NCBI RefSeq assembly: GCF_021018805.1
Contig: NW_026960607.1
Location: forward strand, 2,854,501 to 2,918,500
Direction of reading: 5' to 3'
DNA: 64,000 bases
DNA from: Prinia subflava
Taxonomy: Eukaryota; Chordata; Aves; Passeriformes; Cisticolidae
Below are positions 23,631-32,969 of this stretch, piece by piece. The position numbers and the translations under genes were made by a program. Positions within the stretch are counted from its first letter, which is position 1, and the number at the start of each line of letters is the position of its first letter. The notes beneath the pieces were generated by a model, which saw only the letters and a program-made list of their open reading frames with translations, was not told the origin of the DNA and did no database searches.

Positions 23631-26462
23631 TCATGAGGTCTCATAGAAACATGCTAAGGGGGAGTCATTTTCCCATTCCCAAATGGTGTCAAATGGGGGG
23701 GTCTTGGAACACTTTCTTCGGCGGCGTAGCGCCACTGAAGCCACCTGTGGGACTTTTCCTTCCCTTTCTCTCCTTTTTTGAATGTAAGGCTTGACCCATT
23801 TTGCCGGGATCCACTTCAACCCCCCATCAGTGAGAACGCAGGCGTACCCACGCCCCCACGTCACTAGGGCGAAGGGACCCTCAACTTTTCCTGAGTCAGG
23901 GGACCTTACCAAGACGGGCGGGTGGCGCTCAACCTTCCAGTCGGTGTTGCACTGGAAATGCCTGACAATAGGCGGGTTAGGATTTTCAAAGGAGCAATTT
24001 AAAAAGTTTATGACATACAAAGCCCTGGCCAACCTGATGGAAAGTGTCTCAGTTTTTAGCACCTGTTGTTGTTGTTGGAGGACCCGTTTGATGTTTTGGT
24101 GGGTCCTCTCTACGATCGCCTGGCCTGTGGGGGAGTGGGGGATGCCTGTCTTATGTTCCACTCCCCATTGCTGCAGGAAATCTGCAAGCTCCTTAGATTT
24201 GTACGCTGGTCCGTTGTCAGTTTTTATCCCCTTGGGGATGCCCATAAATGAGAAAGCCTGGACCAAGTGTTGGATGACATGATGGGCTCTCTCCCCTGCA
24301 TGCGCAGAGGCATATACAGCACCGGAGAAAGTGTCCACTGATACGTGGACGTATTTCAGCTTCCCAAAAGATGTAATGTGGGTGACGTCCATCTGCCAGA
24401 GCTCACAACTTTCCAACCCCCTGGGGTTGACTCCGGCATGCAATGTCGGCACTGCATGGGACTGACAGGATGGACACGAGCCGACAATCGCCTTAGCTTG
24501 CTGACGTGTGAGGTGAAAGCGTCGAGCAAGACTAGGCGCATTCTGATGGAATAGCTGATGGCTGAGCTTTGCCTGCTTGAAAACATCAGGCAACGGGGCT
24601 ATTGCCACTGGGGCAGCAAGGGCATCAGCCCTTCTGTTTCCCTCGGCAACGAACCCAGGCAAATCAGTATGTGACCTCGTATGCATCACATAGAAGGGAT
24701 GCTCTCGGTGGGATACAAGCTTGACTAGCTTCGAGAGCTGCTCATATAGAGCTGTGTTAGACACCTGTTGCAAAATGGCCTGATCAGCTCTAGATACCAC
24801 CCCTGCAACGTACGCGGAGTCGGTAACTAAATTGAAGGGTCCGGGGAACCTCTCAAAGGCTCTGACGACAGCGGCCAACTCGGCAATCTGAGGAGAACCC
24901 TCAACAATCTCAATATCTGCATCCCACTGCCGAGTTTTGGGATCCTCCCAAGTCATTACTGACTTGTGAGAAGCCCCGGACACGTCAGTAAAAACGGTCA
25001 GAGCATCAAGGGGTCTCTTGCTCCGGACACTCTTTAATGCCAATCTAAAAGTCACTTCTGAATTGAACAATTTGTGAGCCGGCCGATGAATTGAGATTTG
25101 TCCCGTAAAGGAATCTAGAGCAAATTGCAATGCTTCATTTTCTTGAAGCAGGTGTTCTAACATAATTTTGGTTAATTGGCCCGTTGATAAGCTAATTGGT
25201 ATGTGAATGTATTCGAAGTCACAACCGGCCAGATCCCGCATCCGCGTTCTCGCTTTGCGGATCAGCTCAGCCATGAGCTCTTGTGGCTGTGTCATCCTCT
25301 TGGGCCGGTGATGGCTGAGAAAGATCCACTCTATAATAAGGAGAGGGTCTCCTCTGCCTTGGCCCTTGGTGTCATGTGATTTATTTGGGTCCCATTGAAA
25401 AATGATCCCATGAAGATGTGGCAGCTTACCCATTATGATGAACCTGAAGGGTAGCTTGGGATCACACCTGTGTGCTTGCCTTGATGACATTGCCTCTTGG
25501 ACTTTCTCCAACGCTGCTTTTGCCTCTGCAGTAAGTACCCTGGGAGAACTAAGCTCCTCTCCCCCTTTCAACAAATTGAAAAGGGGTGCCAGATCCTCGG
25601 TGGTCAGACCTAGCCAGGGCCTTACCCAGTTCAAAGCACCGCAGAGCTGATGGGCATCGGCAAGGGTACGGACGGTAGTCCGAATGTCCAATTTTTGAGG
25701 AACAACGGTCCTCTTTCCAATTTCTAGGCCCAGGTACTTCCAAGGCGGCATCTTCTGAATCTTATCCTCTTGCAGCACAAACCCTGCAGCAACTAAAGAA
25801 CTTGTTACGAGGTCAAGCGCTCGTGAAAGTTCATCGTCCGTCGGCACGCAAACGAGGATGTCATCCATGTAATGATGGATGACAACCCCCTCCGCGGCTG
25901 TGCGCACAGGGTGCAGCAAGGAAGAGACAAACTGCTGACACATCACTGGAGAGTTCTTCATTCCCTGAGGGAGAACTCTCCAGTGATATCTCTTCCTTGG
26001 GGCCGCTCGGTTGATGAAAGGGACCGAGAAGGCAAAACGTGGTGCGTCATCCGGGTGCAGTGGAATTTGGAAAAAGCAATCCTTGATGTCAATAACAGCC
26101 AAATTCCAATTTTGGGGTAGCATGGTGGGGGACGGCATCCCTGGTTGTAGGGACCCCATGTCTTCTATCACATTGTTAATTTGTCGGAGGTCATGGAGGA
26201 GGCACCATCGCTTTTTGTCACTCTTGCGAATGACAAAAACTGGCGAGTTCCATGGGGAGTTGGTCTCTACGATGTGCCCCTTCTGTAACTGCTCCTCCAC
26301 GAGCTCCTCAAGCGCCTTCAATTTTTCTGTGGACAGCGGCCACTGTTCGACCCAGACTGGTTCATCTGTTTTCCAAGTCAGTCTTAGGGCCGGGCGCTTC
26401 TCAGTGACTGCTATTGAAAAATCCTGTGGAGGATCTGGAATGCAAATTGTGACCCCCCCCAC
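23631..26462 (-). CDS. pol: ERV1 Pol: reverse transcriptase, RNase H and integrase
   Basis: Made by -1 frameshifting from pro. Reverse transcriptase comes first (about residues 30-330): catalytic aspartates at 125 (VIDIKD) and in YMDD at 198-201. RNase H follows with D493 (FTD), E528, D548 (TDSAY) and D613. Integrase has the zinc-binding H635, H639, C663, C666 and the catalytic triad D692, D749, E785 with the TDNGPAY and SPTGQAIVERTH blocks. A C-terminal DNA-binding region contains the WIPAKWVKPY stretch. The total of 943 codons is normal for a betaretroviral Pol, and the frame has no stop or shift. The first codon given is a GTG at the edge of the open frame, not a real initiator. The frame overlaps pro by about 50 bases. 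Confidence 0.92.
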   Translation of the reverse strand: MGGVTICIPDPPQDFSIAVTEKRPALRLTWKTDEPVWVEQWPLSTEKLKALEELVEEQLQKGHIVETNSPWNSPVFVIRKSDKKRWCLLHDLRQINNVIEDMGSLQPGMPSPTMLPQNWNLAVIDIKDCFFQIPLHPDDAPRFAFSVPFINRAAPRKRYHWRVLPQGMKNSPVMCQQFVSSLLHPVRTAAEGVVIHHYMDDILVCVPTDDELSRALDLVTSSLVAAGFVLQEDKIQKMPPWKYLGLEIGKRTVVPQKLDIRTTVRTLADAHQLCGALNWVRPWLGLTTEDLAPLFNLLKGGEELSSPRVLTAEAKAALEKVQEAMSSRQAHRCDPKLPFRFIIMGKLPHLHGIIFQWDPNKSHDTKGQGRGDPLLIIEWIFLSHHRPKRMTQPQELMAELIRKARTRMRDLAGCDFEYIHIPISLSTGQLTKIMLEHLLQENEALQFALDSFTGQISIHRPAHKLFNSEVTFRLALKSVRSKRPLDALTVFTDVSGASHKSVMTWEDPKTRQWDADIEIVEGSPQIAELAAVVRAFERFPGPFNLVTDSAYVAGVVSRADQAILQQVSNTALYEQLSKLVKLVSHREHPFYVMHTRSHTDLPGFVAEGNRRADALAAPVAIAPLPDVFKQAKLSHQLFHQNAPSLARRFHLTRQQAKAIVGSCPSCQSHAVPTLHAGVNPRGLESCELWQMDVTHITSFGKLKYVHVSVDTFSGAVYASAHAGERAHHVIQHLVQAFSFMGIPKGIKTDNGPAYKSKELADFLQQWGVEHKTGIPHSPTGQAIVERTHQNIKRVLQQQQQVLKTETLSIRLARALYVINFLNCSFENPNPPIVRHFQCNTDWKVERHPPVLVRSPDSGKVEGPFALVTWGRGYACVLTDGGLKWIPAKWVKPYIQKRREREGKVPQVASVALRRRRKCSKTPPFDTIWEWENDSPLACFYETS

Positions 26463-27250
26463 TGAGACATGAGATCTCTCCCAAACAGGGGCCGCTCATA
26501 ATCTAAAACAAAAGGACGGGTAGAAGCCAATTGTCCTTTTGGTCCCTCAAATTTTACCATGACTTTAGATTGTTTTGCCGATTTAAACCCACCTACACCG
26601 CGGATGCTTGCAGGCACGTCCTCTAAAGCCCAATGTGACGGCCAGTCCTTAGTGGGGACTATTGTCACATCTGCCCCTGTGTCAAAAAGCAATGGTGTAT
26701 TTACTGACTCATCCCCTAGTGTCATTTTACACATAATGATGGGCTTCTGTGTAGTGACACGATGCACAGTGTTTACAGAAAAGGTGTAATGTTCGGGATC
26801 CCCATAGGGAAGGGCCTGTGCAACAATTTGTCCTTTTGGGACAAATGTTGGGGGATGAGTAGTACGCAGCCAGATCATGAGGGCCCTGGGATTGTTATAG
26901 AGCGTCCCAGGAAGCACCTCAATCTCTTGCGGAGTGTATTTACAATCGCCGATGACGATGAACTTACCTCCTGTCGCCAGTGGCCAGTCCTTCAGCTCCT
27001 TCGGGTTGAGGGTGACTTGATGCCAAGCCCGATCCTGTAGGTGCAGACTCTTGGTAAGGTGCAACCTGAAAGGGTCATAGAGAGAGGAAGTGGTTAGTAT
27101 TGGTTTGGCTGAGTCCCAAGCAGGATTTAAAAGTGTCCAGTCAGGTAGTTTTGTTTCGTTCCAGCGACCCCCAAAGGCATCTCCCCCTTCGTGGTCCACC
27201 CTGTTGGGGTCATCACGCCGGGTGGACCCGCGCTCCCCCTTCAGTTTTTT
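26411..27250 (-). CDS. pro: ERV1 Pro: dUTPase-like region and aspartic protease
   Basis: Expressed by a -1 shift from the end of gag at 27250-27244. The open frame extends upstream to 27325, but translation should enter at the slip. About 60 codons after entry comes a region like the retroviral dUTPase fold (FRLHLTKSLHL, IEVLPG, and FVPKGQIVAQALP, which matches the last conserved dUTPase motif). The usual catalytic tyrosine block is not recognisable, so it may be inactive. The protease active site LLFDTGADVTIVP follows, with the distal GRDLMSQWG motif near the C-terminus. After the G run the pro frame reads only twelve more odd residues before a TAG. A G-patch domain, found at the end of many betaretroviral Pro proteins, is not seen. 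Confidence 0.85.
   Translation of the reverse strand, partial: KKLKGERGSTRRDDPNRVDHEGGDAFGGRWNETKLPDWTLLNPAWDSAKPILTTSSLYDPFRLHLTKSLHLQDRAWHQVTLNPKELKDWPLATGGKFIVIGDCKYTPQEIEVLPGTLYNNPRALMIWLRTTHPPTFVPKGQIVAQALPYGDPEHYTFSVNTVHRVTTQKPIIMCKMTLGDESVNTPLLFDTGADVTIVPTKDWPSHWALEDVPASIRGVGGFKSAKQSKVMVKFEGPKGQLASTRPFVLDYERPLFGRDLMSQWGGSQFAFQILHRIFQ
26453..26459 (-). promoter_or_regulatory. Candidate pro-pol frameshift site: run of eight G
   Basis: The minus strand has T followed by eight G (26460-26453). In the pro frame this reads TGG GGG GGG, so G GGG GGG is a possible slippery heptamer, and a -1 slip there enters pol. The classical G GAT TTT type site of ERV2 is present 30 bases downstream but is out of register with pro here. 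Confidence 0.45.
27193..27250 (-). promoter_or_regulatory. Gag-pro -1 frameshift signal with possible pseudoknot
   Basis: The slippery heptamer A AAA AAC (27250-27244) sits in the gag frame just before the gag TGA. Four bases later a GGGGG run (27239-27235) can pair with CCCC (27209-27206), while GGTCCACCC-type bases at 27228-27220 pair perfectly over nine bases with 27201-27193. The two pairings cross, giving a possible H-type pseudoknot. A AAA AAC is a well-known betaretroviral gag-pro shift sequence. Confidence 0.8.
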
Positions 27251-29241
27251 TGGTCGCCACGGGAGGGCTGCGATGTTCCTGGTGGCGTAGCTGGCGTCCT
27301 TCTCCCTTTTGGTTTGTTGGGGCATTCGTGTGCAAAATGCCCCTCTTCTTTACAGAGGAAACAGCATCCGTGACGAGCAGGGCGGTGTTGTGGTTGGGAA
27401 CGATGATTGGGGTGTTCTGCCACACGCACAGTCCTCGCAGGAGTTGCAGGTGGAACTGGAGCAGGTGGATTTTGACGCGCGAGGAATGGGACCTTCATTT
27501 GACAGACTTGTAGCATCGATTGAAGAGTGCATGGAGGGTCTAGGGGAAGACTCAGAATAGCTTGTTTACACAAATAATTAGCATTAACAAAAACAAGGTT
27601 TTCCCTGATCTTCCCCCTTGCACTCTCGTCTGGCACCTGCACTTCTAGAGCCCTAGAAAGTTTCTCAACAAAATCTACAAAAGGCTCTGAAGGTCCCTGC
27701 TTAATGGTGGTGAAAGGTGGTAGAGGTGCGTGTGGCTGTAAGGTAAGAAATGCCTTACATGCAATGTCTTTGACCACTGATAACACTGAGGGAGGAATCA
27801 GAAGAGCTTGGGCATCAGGGGAACTAAAAGAGCCTTCCCCACTGAGTAGCTCAACGGAGAGAGGGTTCCCCTGCTCGTCAATTGCCGGGAATGGCAATGT
27901 TGGAATAGCTTCCCGCAGTGCTTGCTTAAAGGCGGCTTCCCAGAGGGTGAACTCTGTGCCGTTCATTAAGCAAGCAAAAAGCTGTCTTAAGTCTGCGGGG
28001 ATTACTGTGACCCCTGCTAAATCTGCTGTTAGGAGGCCCCGGAAGTATTGACTCTCTCTGCCAAACTCCTTGTGCGCCTTACAGAGCTCTCTAATTATGT
28101 TTTGAGAAAAAGGATGCCAATTAGCTTTTTGAATGTCACCCCCCTGGGTCTTTCCGTAGGTGACTGGCGCTGCAGAGAGGTGTACTTCCTCATTCCCATC
28201 ATGATTATCTACTGGTTCCGAATCGTGGGAACCAGAAGAAAAAGCGTGGGAATTTTGCTGCCAAGATGGTCTCCTTCCGGGGTGGGGAGATGCAGCCGGC
28301 TCCACCCTAGGGGTGGAGTGATGGGCGGGGTGAGAATGGGGTGGAGCCCTGTGGGAAATGGGAGGGGTAGTGGGAGGAGTTGAGGCGGGATGAGTGGGAG
28401 GGGCTTGCCGGGAGGTGGGAGGAGTAGTGGGAGGAGTAGTAGGAGGAGTAGGGGGAGGAACAGGGGCGGGACGAGAGGGTGAGAACTTTTGGAGAAGGGG
28501 AGGGGTTGTGGGAGGAGTTGGGGAAAGAAAGGGGTTGGGTGGGTAGTGAGGGGAGGGGGGAAAGAAGGGGTTGGAATGAAGGGGAGGGGGGGTAGGAGAG
28601 AAAGGATTCAGGGGAGAAAAAGATGTCGACCCTGAAAATCGGCTGCCGCCATTTTGTGGATCACAGGCACCATTTTGTGGAGCCTGTGACTCACTCAAAG
28701 CAAACTTAACTCTGGGCTTAACTGTAGGGGAAGATGGGGGGAGGTAAGATCCTCGAGCCACGTGGCCATGGTGCCTCAAGGGATCCCCAGCAGTCCGGCC
28801 AGGACTGCTGAGGCTAGACGACAAGGAATTTTGTAGAGAGCCTGGGCTAGCAGGTGTCTGGGTTTCTGCTCTCTTCAAAATTCCTTTTTTAGGGACAGAG
28901 GGACTGGTGCTGGGGTGAGGGGGAACTGGGGTAGATCTCTTAGTCCGTGGATTTTCTTGCCCCTTTTTTTGTTTTGTAATGAACTTTAGCTTTGAGATCA
29001 AAAACATGAGATCTTGGACCTTTTTGTCTTTTGAACTTTCTGCATGAACCAATTTTCTCTCTGCAGCCTCCCAGAACTGGGAGCTGTGAACTGCTACCTC
29101 TGAGGTATTTGGAAGGTGCAAGAAAAGCCACAGAATCAATCTCTTTAAACAACCCTTAGAAAACTGAACTTTCTGAACTTCTAACATTGAAACACAAACG
29201 TAATAAACCCCTTTCTGTGCAGAGCTCAGAGATGCACCCAT
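27241..29241 (-). CDS. gag: ERV1 Gag polyprotein (666 aa)
   Basis: Structural precursor. The start is the ATG at 29241, giving MGASLSSAQKG with a glycine at position 2 suited to myristoylation. The frame is open 11 codons further upstream to an ATG at 29274, but that start would bury the glycine. Order: matrix (about 1-100), a long Pro-rich linker (about 115-340) with TPPTTPP repeats, capsid (about 375-590) with a major homology region at IKQGPSEPFVDFVEKL, and nucleocapsid with one zinc knuckle, CFLCKEEGHFAHEC (C-X2-C-X4-H-X4-C, about 627-640). Most betaretroviral nucleocapsids have two knuckles, and only one is seen here. No clean PTAP or PPPY late motif was identified. The frame ends right after the slippery A AAA AAC. 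Confidence 0.92.
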   Translation of the reverse strand: MGASLSSAQKGVYYVCVSMLEVQKVQFSKGCLKRLILWLFLHLPNTSEVAVHSSQFWEAAERKLVHAESSKDKKVQDLMFLISKLKFITKQKKGQENPRTKRSTPVPPHPSTSPSVPKKGILKRAETQTPASPGSLQNSLSSSLSSPGRTAGDPLRHHGHVARGSYLPPSSPTVKPRVKFALSESQAPQNGACDPQNGGSRFSGSTSFSPLNPFSPTPPPLHSNPFFPPSPHYPPNPFLSPTPPTTPPLLQKFSPSRPAPVPPPTPPTTPPTTPPTSRQAPPTHPASTPPTTPPISHRAPPHSHPAHHSTPRVEPAASPHPGRRPSWQQNSHAFSSGSHDSEPVDNHDGNEEVHLSAAPVTYGKTQGGDIQKANWHPFSQNIIRELCKAHKEFGRESQYFRGLLTADLAGVTVIPADLRQLFACLMNGTEFTLWEAAFKQALREAIPTLPFPAIDEQGNPLSVELLSGEGSFSSPDAQALLIPPSVLSVVKDIACKAFLTLQPHAPLPPFTTIKQGPSEPFVDFVEKLSRALEVQVPDESARGKIRENLVFVNANYLCKQAILSLPLDPPCTLQSMLQVCQMKVPFLARQNPPAPVPPATPARTVRVAEHPNHRSQPQHRPARHGCCFLCKEEGHFAHECPNKPKGRRTPATPPGTSQPSRGDQKN
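28340..28500 (-). repeat. Purine/pyrimidine repeat encoding the Gag proline linker
   Basis: The plus strand carries many GTGGGAGGAGTA-type units, and on the minus strand these encode TPPTTPP repeats in Gag. This is expected to vary in length between copies without breaking the frame, as steps are multiples of three. Confidence 0.75.
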
Positions 29242-29811
29242 TCTCTCTGAGTTGGCAAGATCTGCACACTCCAAAGACCAGATAAACTAAAGATCACAAA
29301 GGAAAAGGTAAACTGCCACGCGCTTAAAAACGGGCAAACAAAAACACACTCACTAGCAACCGCAAAACCACCGGGGCGCGGCATGGACTTCAAAACTACC
29401 TCCGATCGCAAAAAACAAAACCAAAAGTAAAAAAACCCCACAAAACGCCAGGGATTTCCAAACCGGGAAGAAGAGCCCCAAAACCCAGCTCCCGGGGCCA
29501 CGCGACCACAGACCGGGGGTGTAGCCCACACGGAACTGCTATACTGAAAGCCCCCCTCGTGGAAAAAGGGGGTTTTATACTCAGCAAACCTGGCACGGGT
29601 GCAAAAAGCTGGTCTTCGGGAATTCCTCTGCCGGGGGAAGACGCCTTGTAGAGTGCGATACAGGGCGCTGCCTTCCCCTCCTCGGGGAGCACGTCCTCAG
29701 AAGAGGCAGCTCCCGCCGAGGCTGCGTGACGTCCAGGAGTTCTCTTCGCGAGGTCGGCTCCTAATCCGAACCCCGCTAACCCTCGGCCCGCACATTGGGC
29801 GCCAGACGCTT
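29242..29811 (-). other. ERV1 5' leader with primer site and possible splice donor
   Basis: The 570-base untranslated leader between 5' LTR and gag. The primer site is at 29804-29787. A donor-like CTA|GTGAGT lies at 29353, upstream of gag, and could pair with the acceptor near 23605 to make env mRNA. The leader should hold the packaging signal, which cannot be pinpointed from sequence. Confidence 0.6.
29787..29804 (-). other. Primer binding site of ERV1, Lys1,2-like
   Basis: The minus strand reads TGGCGCCCAATGTGCGGG, seven bases after the LTR end. The first ten bases match the tRNA-Lys1,2 complement exactly, and two mismatches follow. The seven-base gap from the LTR is longer than usual. Confidence 0.7.
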
Positions 29812-30368
29812 TGCCGCGGTGCCTCTAAAGAACCACTGGGTGTCGCCCCGAGCCAGCCCAAGCACCGGGACAAGGCGCAGTCCAGAGCCAGCCCGCGCGC
29901 CGCGGCGGCAGAGCGGGCTCCGACAGGTGCACGACCCCGTAGGAGCTTATGAGGGGGTGTTGAGGCGGCAAGGCAGAGGAAGGAAAGGAGGATCCAGCAA
30001 ACAGTGCGACAGAGAGTTTATTAACTTAACTCTGAGCCGTTTCTGGACCCAGATTTCGAATTAACACAGGGTTTTAAGGGGAGCAGAGAAGGGGGGAGAA
30101 GGGGGTGGGGTTGGCCGCCTCCAGCCAATGGTTTACAGTCTCTAGGGAGAACAGAGGGGGAAAAGGGTGCTTCGGACCAATTAAAGAGAACTGGGAGGGG
30201 AAAACTCAAGGCGGGAAAGATAACTGACAATTAACCGAAGGGAACAGGTGCAGACACCTCGTGATGGAGGAGAGGAACAAAGGAATATTAATTAGGGGGG
30301 GAAGGTAGGGATACATAGAACTGGACTTTTACAGACAAACAATAAATTCAAAAACATGCACTGCCACA
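29812..30368 (-). repeat. 5' LTR of ERV1
   Basis: The promoter LTR of the provirus. On the minus strand a TTAAAA box (30077-30072) lies about 50 bases ahead of AATAAA (30022-30017), placing R between them and leaving a U5 of about 200 bases. An inverted CCAAT (ATTGG) lies in U3. It ends CCGCGGCA before the leader. Confidence 0.92.
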
Positions 30369-30374
30369 AACCCT

Positions 30375-30504
30375 CATCTGATCAGCACCTCAGCAGCCGC
30401 CTGAAGTCTCTTTGCTTGCCAGCACGGGAACACCCACGATCCTAGGACCCAGGGGTCTCCCGGGGGACCCTCCCTGGGGACCCCACAAATTTTAAACTAC
30501 ATCA
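30375..30504 (+). repeat. Copy A LTR, right part
   Basis: Continues the LTR broken at 21662: the CATCTGATCAGCACC block, GTCTCTTTGCTTGCC and the GGGGTCTCCCGGGGGACC stem, ending AAACTACATCA. It matches 35525-35660 of copy B. Confidence 0.9.
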
Positions 30505-32963
30505 CAGTCATATTATGAACATGACATTTATGTATCAGCTTTGATTTGTGCAAATAACTTTGATATTCAGCAACAAAAGGTCTGTCTCTCTATTTTGCTT
30601 TGAAGTTTAGAATTCTATTGTTCGAACACAAACTTTCTCCTCTTTACCTGCACCCAGTTTTGTACTACAGGATAGAAATAACCAAGTAAAATAAAAAAGA
30701 ATTGCATACATCTGGTGGTAGAACAGTCATGCATTTCCTATAATTTGCCCATTCTCCTTTAAAACCAAGAAAAAGACATAATCAGATTTAGCAAAAGGGA
30801 AAAGCCATCAATACCCATTGTGTAAGTATGAAAACTGGCTTTGAGATTTTTCTTTCCATTTTTATAATGCTTTCTTCACAGACAAGTTCTCATCAGAAAT
30901 ACGTCTCTTGCTATACCCACATTCAAAAATACTTGTATCCTGAATAATTAAAAAGTCTAATGTAATCTCCTTTTCATAATATAGTATGCACTGCAAAAAT
31001 GTCACATATCACTTTGTAAAAACAATTAAAAATATAAGAGGAACAGATGGTATGGCATTTTGAAGGTGGTAGACTGCAAAAAGATGCCGAGTTCATTCAG
31101 AGGGTTGCTTATTCAATTAAAAAAAGATGCCTTGTTAATCCCAGTGATCTCTGTAGGACTGATGATCTCATGCTTCACATTTAAATATGCACACATAATC
31201 CCTTTAAGAGTCTTCCAAAAGCTGACATGTTACATTCTTGAAGGAAAGCCACGGATTTCTGTATTGTAGCATAACACAAGAGAATGTATTTTAAACAGAG
31301 ATTAGGGTAATGGCTGAGATTCAACAGTCTTTGTACCAGAATTCACTTTTGATTTCTGAAGACAAAATCATGATTCACTACTGATAAATCCTGATTTAGA
31401 AAAACTGGAATAGTTCTTCTAGACTGAAGAATAACTGAAAACCCTGAGACAGAAATGACTGCCTCTATCATTACATTTTGAGCATATGTCTAGGTATTCC
31501 TAGGCACTTTAAAACTGATTTAGCTTTTTATTTTTTGCTTACTTTCTAGAAGAAAAAAACAACTCTATGCTTTAGAGCAATAGATACCATGCACAGAACA
31601 CTTCCTGTGGATATTTAATTAATTGAGGACTTTAATTTTGCAATCGGAATATAGGGATAGAAAGCTATCATTCATCTTCAATTCTGAGCGAGTTTTTTAA
31701 TCTCAGTATGACTCACCTTTACAATAGGAAAGAAAGCTCATGGTTCATAGTGTTAAGTGAAAATGAATATATTAAAATGATACTGGTGACTGCAAGTGTT
31801 AATGGCTTCCCTTGTTTCTCTCTGATGCTGAGGCTATTAATTGTCTGCCAATTTTGTCTTGCCTGTTTTCAAATATTGCCAGCCTTTGCTGAAACAATGT
31901 GGAAAATGTTCCCATTAGAAACAGGAAACAAATAGTCCATGCTAACCATAATTTTTTTTCTTTAATTATTTCATCATGTATTATATTGCCAAAGCCTGCT
32001 GGCTTACAGGTACACAAATACATGGAACTCATTTAAAGATCAGTTTATAGTCTCATACCTCTGTAAATGAAATATATGATGTATTTCCTGATTTGTGAGT
32101 CTTGTTAAAACCATGCTTTGAAGATAGAACCAGGAATTTCTTACTGCTTCTGTCACCAGACTGTCCTTTCCACTAAAAAATAATTTATTTATATAACATT
32201 TTGTAAACTAAGGGCTATGATATTTTCCCATTTTCAGTCAGAAGGATACATTAAAATTATGGCTGAACAGTTTAACAAGTGTGGGACTAGGCTCCATTTG
32301 TTTTGTACTAAATTTTTTAGGAAAGCCCAAAACCCCATTCCTGTACCTTCATGTGGAGCTGTGCAGGTGCCCATTGAAGCAGAAGCACAGAAAATTTCAG
32401 CCTGAGCAGTGCTTTAGTATAACAGGAAGCTACTGGTAACAAATGGAAACAGAAGCGTGGCTACAAAAGGCAGGCACACAAAGGAGGGCAGCTGTGTGTT
32501 ATTTGGTGGCAGCCAGCTGGTTAATCAGCACAGATGTGTTGGCTATTCACTTAGATTTACAGCTCTCAGCTACACAATGTGCTGATTCTTCCTCACTGAA
32601 GTGACACAAGAAGGTAGAGGGAGGGGAAAAAGGAAGCTGAAGATAAGAAATAAAGGATCAAAGGGCACAAAGCTGTAGGGAACTAGGCTTTATTACAGTC
32701 ACTATACTCAAAACAAACTATCCAGCTGTGATACAAGGCTGAAATGGTCCAAGACGCTTGCTCTGGGTTTGGATTGAGGGGCAGTGGGACTGTGGGTATG
32801 CTGAGAGCAGGATAACAATGTTAGATACTTTACCTTAATACTTGTTGTCTACTTTGTCCCATCAGTCTCCTACTTAAGCAATTTTCTGACTTGGAATTTT
32901 GTTATCAGATTTTTCCATAACCTCACATACCCTGTGTGCTAGCAAGAGTGTGCTCTACAAGAA
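30505..32963. other. Unique AT-rich noncoding DNA
   Basis: No gene or recognisable repeat seen. Frames are 82 codons or fewer without support. Confidence 0.55.
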
Positions 32964-32969
32964 CATAGT

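Larger units (their letters stand above)
21663..30368 (-). mobile_element. ERV1: complete, young beta-like endogenous provirus
   Basis: Two 557-bp LTRs (21663-22219 and 29812-30368) bound 7592 bp of internal sequence. They differ at only two positions that I could find, so the insertion is recent. The duplicated target AACCCT lies at 21657-21662 and 30369-30374. On the minus strand the order is 5' LTR, primer site, gag, pro, pol, env, polypurine tract, 3' LTR. Gag, pro and pol are in three successive -1 frames and all are open. The gag-pro-pol plan, dUTPase-like region and Lys-type primer site are betaretroviral in style. The env transmembrane part is of the alpharetrovirus type. It sits inside the LTR of copy A in the opposite orientation. 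Confidence 0.95.
21185..30504 (+). mobile_element. Non-autonomous LTR element copy A: 5'-truncated, split by ERV1
   Basis: 21185-21371 matches the 3' internal end of copies B and C (the ACCCGTTTACTGCAATTAC block, the TAATCCTTACTGCAATTG block, the purine tract AAAGAAAAAAAGGGTGA). An LTR starts at 21372 with TGTGGAATTGC, runs to 21662, and resumes after ERV1 at 30375-30504, ending AAACTACATCA. Together the two parts give about 421 bp, in line with the family LTR. No 5' LTR, leader or primer site is found to the left, so the copy is 5'-truncated. It differs from copy B at many positions and is an older insertion. Confidence 0.8.

Noticed and set aside
23791..24282. 163-codon plus-strand frame
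   Set aside because: Antisense shadow of ERV1 pol.
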